This document shows positions 62,128 through 64,000 of a DNA stretch of 64,000 nucleotides, one piece after another. The first letter of the stretch is position 1. Every line of letters begins with the position of its first letter. The stretch is from the NCBI RefSeq assembly GCF_000702205.1, contig NZ_JNKW01000007.1, positions 1-64,000 of the forward strand, read 5' to 3'. Source of the stretch: Lachnospira multipara LB2003. Its GTDB lineage: Bacteria > Bacillota > Clostridia > Lachnospirales > Lachnospiraceae. The translations under genes and the position numbers were made by a program. The notes under the pieces are model-generated. The model made no database searches. It was given only the letters and a program-made list of their open reading frames with translations, and had not been told where the DNA came from.

Positions 62128-64000
62128 ATGAATAAGAAGTTGTACAATGTTATGAATTGGCCAGAAATTGAAGGAATTGTTTATGCGGATTGTAAAAATC
62201 CCATGAATATGCTTGGTAGCCATTTAATTAAAGAAGGAAATTTAATACAGATTTATAGACCTGATGCCGTAAGCGTGTCTATAAAGGTTGATACTAAGAC
62301 TTATGAACTAGAAAAAGTGGATGAATCAGGCTTTTTTGCATGTTTAGTTCCTTCAAGAAAAAAGAAGCTAGATTATTTAGTTACTTTAGAAGATGTTAAG
62401 GGCAAAACAATAACTTTTAAGGATGCTTATTCTTTTGATTTAAAGCCAAAGAATGATGAATTTAAGAACTTTTTTGCAGGACATGAATATGATGCTAATA
62501 AAATCTTTGGCAGTAAGGAAATTAGCATTGATGGAGTTAGTGGAACACTTTTTACAATTTGGGCGCCACAGGTTTCACGAGTAAGTGTTGTGGGAGATTT
62601 TAATAAGTGGAATGGAAAAATCCATCAAATGGAAGAAATCGATGATAGGGGCATATATAGACTTTTTATTCCAGGAGTTTGTAAAGGTGATAAATATCTT
62701 TATGAATTAAAGGTAAGGGGCGAGAAGGAATACTATAAAATTGATCCTTATGCAACAGAATTCACTAAGGGTAAGGAAAATTATAGTGTTGTTGGAAGTC
62801 CATTAAAAAAGACAGCCAAGAAATTAAAAACAAAGCAAACTACATCACCACGAATTTATGAATTAAATTTACTTGAATGGAGCAAGAAAAGTGGGATTAA
62901 GACATATGCAAAACTTGCAGAAGATATAGCCAATTATCTTAGTAAGCTAGGATTTGATTATGTAAATCTTATGCCTGTAGCAGAGTATTTTAATGAGGAT
63001 ACTTATGGCTATACAACAATAGGTATGTTTGCTCCAACAAAGAGATTTGGCAATCCAGATGATTTTGTGGAATTTATTGACATTTTGCATAGTAAAAATA
63101 TAGGTGTAATTATTGATTTTAACTGCGCATACTTTGGCACAGATACTAGAGGACTTCATAATTTTAATAAGACTAATTTATATGGTGGTCTATCACCAAT
63201 CCTAGAAAAAAATGAAACATGGAATGTCTATACTTATGATTATTACAACAATTGCGTATTGTCATTCCTTTATAGTAGCTTTAATTATTGGATAAGTAAT
63301 TTTGGCATTGATGGTATTAGAATAGATAGTCTTGCATCTATGCTTTATTTAGATTACGGTAAGGAGCCGGGAAGTTGGATTCCTAATATGTATGGTGGTA
63401 ATGAAAATTTAGCTGCTATAGAATTCATAAAAAATCTAAACAAAATGGCTGCTAAGGAAAATGTAATTACTATTGCTGAAGAATCTAGTGGTTGGATTGG
63501 AATTACTAAGGATTTTGACGGGGATAATCTAGGTTTTGACTATGTCTTAAATAAGAATTGGACTAACGATTATCTTGAATTTATGGAGCAGGATCCATTA
63601 TTTAGAAAAGGCCTTTATGACAATCTTATTTTGCCAATGGTTTATAACTACAATGAGAGATTTATACAAAAATTTAGTGCCGATGATTTATATGGCACGG
63701 GAGTTTCTCTTTACGCACTTGCAGCAGGAAATGATGCAGTTAAGAAAAAGTCGGATGTAAGACTTGCCCTTGCATATTTATATTTATATCCAGGAGCTAA
63801 GATGATTACCTTTGGTCAGGAACTAGGACTTGATTTAACTAATCCGGCCCTTAAATGGGATGCTAGTGATGAGGATATAGCCTTTATTAAGGACTTAAAT
63901 CATTTTATTACAAGTAATAGTGAAGTTTTTGATCAAGACACAAAGGAAGATGGCTTTAGATGGGTGGAGGATTGCAATAGCGAAGAGACAATTCTTGGCT
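62128..64000 (+). CDS. GH13 branching-enzyme-like protein with altered active site (partial, runs off the window)
   Basis: The ATG follows GGGGAGGAAG; about 624 residues are visible and the end lies beyond 64000. Layout matches GlgB: an N-terminal domain, a CBM48 domain (GTLFTIWAPQVSRVSVVGDF, ~residues 139-158), then a GH13 barrel. Region II FGIDGIRIDSLASMLYLDY (nucleophile Asp ~398) and AEES (acid/base Glu ~451) are kept. But the region I His is Tyr (DFNCAYF for DWVPAHF-type), MPVxEH is MPVAEY, and region IV LPLSHDE-type is LPMVYNYNE, so the conserved His and Asp become Tyr and Asn. A true glycogen branching enzyme is therefore doubtful; it may be a divergent or inactive homologue. Confidence 0.8.
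   Translation, partial: MNKKLYNVMNWPEIEGIVYADCKNPMNMLGSHLIKEGNLIQIYRPDAVSVSIKVDTKTYELEKVDESGFFACLVPSRKKKLDYLVTLEDVKGKTITFKDAYSFDLKPKNDEFKNFFAGHEYDANKIFGSKEISIDGVSGTLFTIWAPQVSRVSVVGDFNKWNGKIHQMEEIDDRGIYRLFIPGVCKGDKYLYELKVRGEKEYYKIDPYATEFTKGKENYSVVGSPLKKTAKKLKTKQTTSPRIYELNLLEWSKKSGIKTYAKLAEDIANYLSKLGFDYVNLMPVAEYFNEDTYGYTTIGMFAPTKRFGNPDDFVEFIDILHSKNIGVIIDFNCAYFGTDTRGLHNFNKTNLYGGLSPILEKNETWNVYTYDYYNNCVLSFLYSSFNYWISNFGIDGIRIDSLASMLYLDYGKEPGSWIPNMYGGNENLAAIEFIKNLNKMAAKENVITIAEESSGWIGITKDFDGDNLGFDYVLNKNWTNDYLEFMEQDPLFRKGLYDNLILPMVYNYNERFIQKFSADDLYGTGVSLYALAAGNDAVKKKSDVRLALAYLYLYPGAKMITFGQELGLDLTNPALKWDASDEDIAFIKDLNHFITSNSEVFDQDTKEDGFRWVEDCNSEETILG

Noticed and set aside
1-64000. Mobile element, prophage or recent gene transfer
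   Set aside because: No transposase, integrase or phage genes, and no abrupt change in codon use except the high-expression bias of pckA and nifJ.

Overview
The window is a contiguous stretch of an AT-rich Gram-positive chromosome. It most likely comes from the class Clostridia, family Lachnospiraceae. The evidence is the low GC, strong AGGAGG ribosome sites with several TTG/GTG starts, the Firmicutes order priA-def-fmt-yugP-rsmB-rlmN-stp-prkC-rsgA-rpe, a dcw cluster headed by mraZ, and anaerobic enzymes (pyruvate:ferredoxin oxidoreductase, formate-THF ligase, ATP-type PEP carboxykinase). I see no phage, integrase, insertion sequence or CRISPR array. Nearly all genes run on the + strand; the exceptions are ychF, an AraC-type regulator and a DnaK paralogue.

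Layout. 1-546: 23S rRNA 3' end, tRNA-Trp and a tandemly duplicated terminator; no 5S gene is visible. 697-5501: pckA, a small membrane protein, arcC, a 1-kb gene-free stretch with two tandem repeats, and an unknown 135-aa protein. 5694-12017: an ABC-F ATPase with one degenerate ATP site, an FtsK/SpoIIIE translocase and fhs. 12109-24408: a long, tightly packed run, murE-priA-def-fmt-yugP-rsmB-rlmN-stp-prkC-rsgA-rpe, joining wall synthesis, replication restart, N-terminal formyl-Met handling, rRNA methylation and Ser/Thr phospho-signalling. 24521-25618 (-): ychF. 26024-34714: division cluster mraZ-rsmH-ftsL-ftsI-murD-ftsW-ftsQ-ftsZ, lacking mraY, murG, murC and murF. 34814-38006: a 33-aa membrane peptide, lepA and hemW. 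38055-46785: an AraC regulator, nifJ, a degenerate HNH protein, a hybrid histidine kinase and an orphan DnaK. 47007-50905: aroC, tgt, yajC and a repeat-tailed membrane protein. 51099-59668: leuB-ilvD-ilvB, serC-serA and a MATE exporter. 59926-64000: a DUF1015 protein, an esterase and a branching-enzyme-like protein cut by the window edge.

The most interesting signals are regulatory or concern degenerate enzymes. (1) A 15-bp palindrome, AGTTGTAATACAACT, lies as a tandem pair 21-22 bp apart upstream of both pckA and leuB, with related inverted repeats before ilvB and serC. This suggests one regulator for PEP carboxykinase, branched-chain and serine synthesis. (2) Strong hairpins sit inside the first ~140 nt of four operon genes (priA, rsmB, rsgA, hemW), and a perfect hairpin sits between the Shine-Dalgarno and start codon of murE. 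(3) Three proteins keep their fold but lose key residues: ABC-F site 2, the HNH histidine and the GH13 branching-enzyme catalytic triad. (4) A 17-bp minisatellite carries AAAGGAG in most full units.

All calls are by eye from the sequence. No database search, folding program or codon statistics were run.
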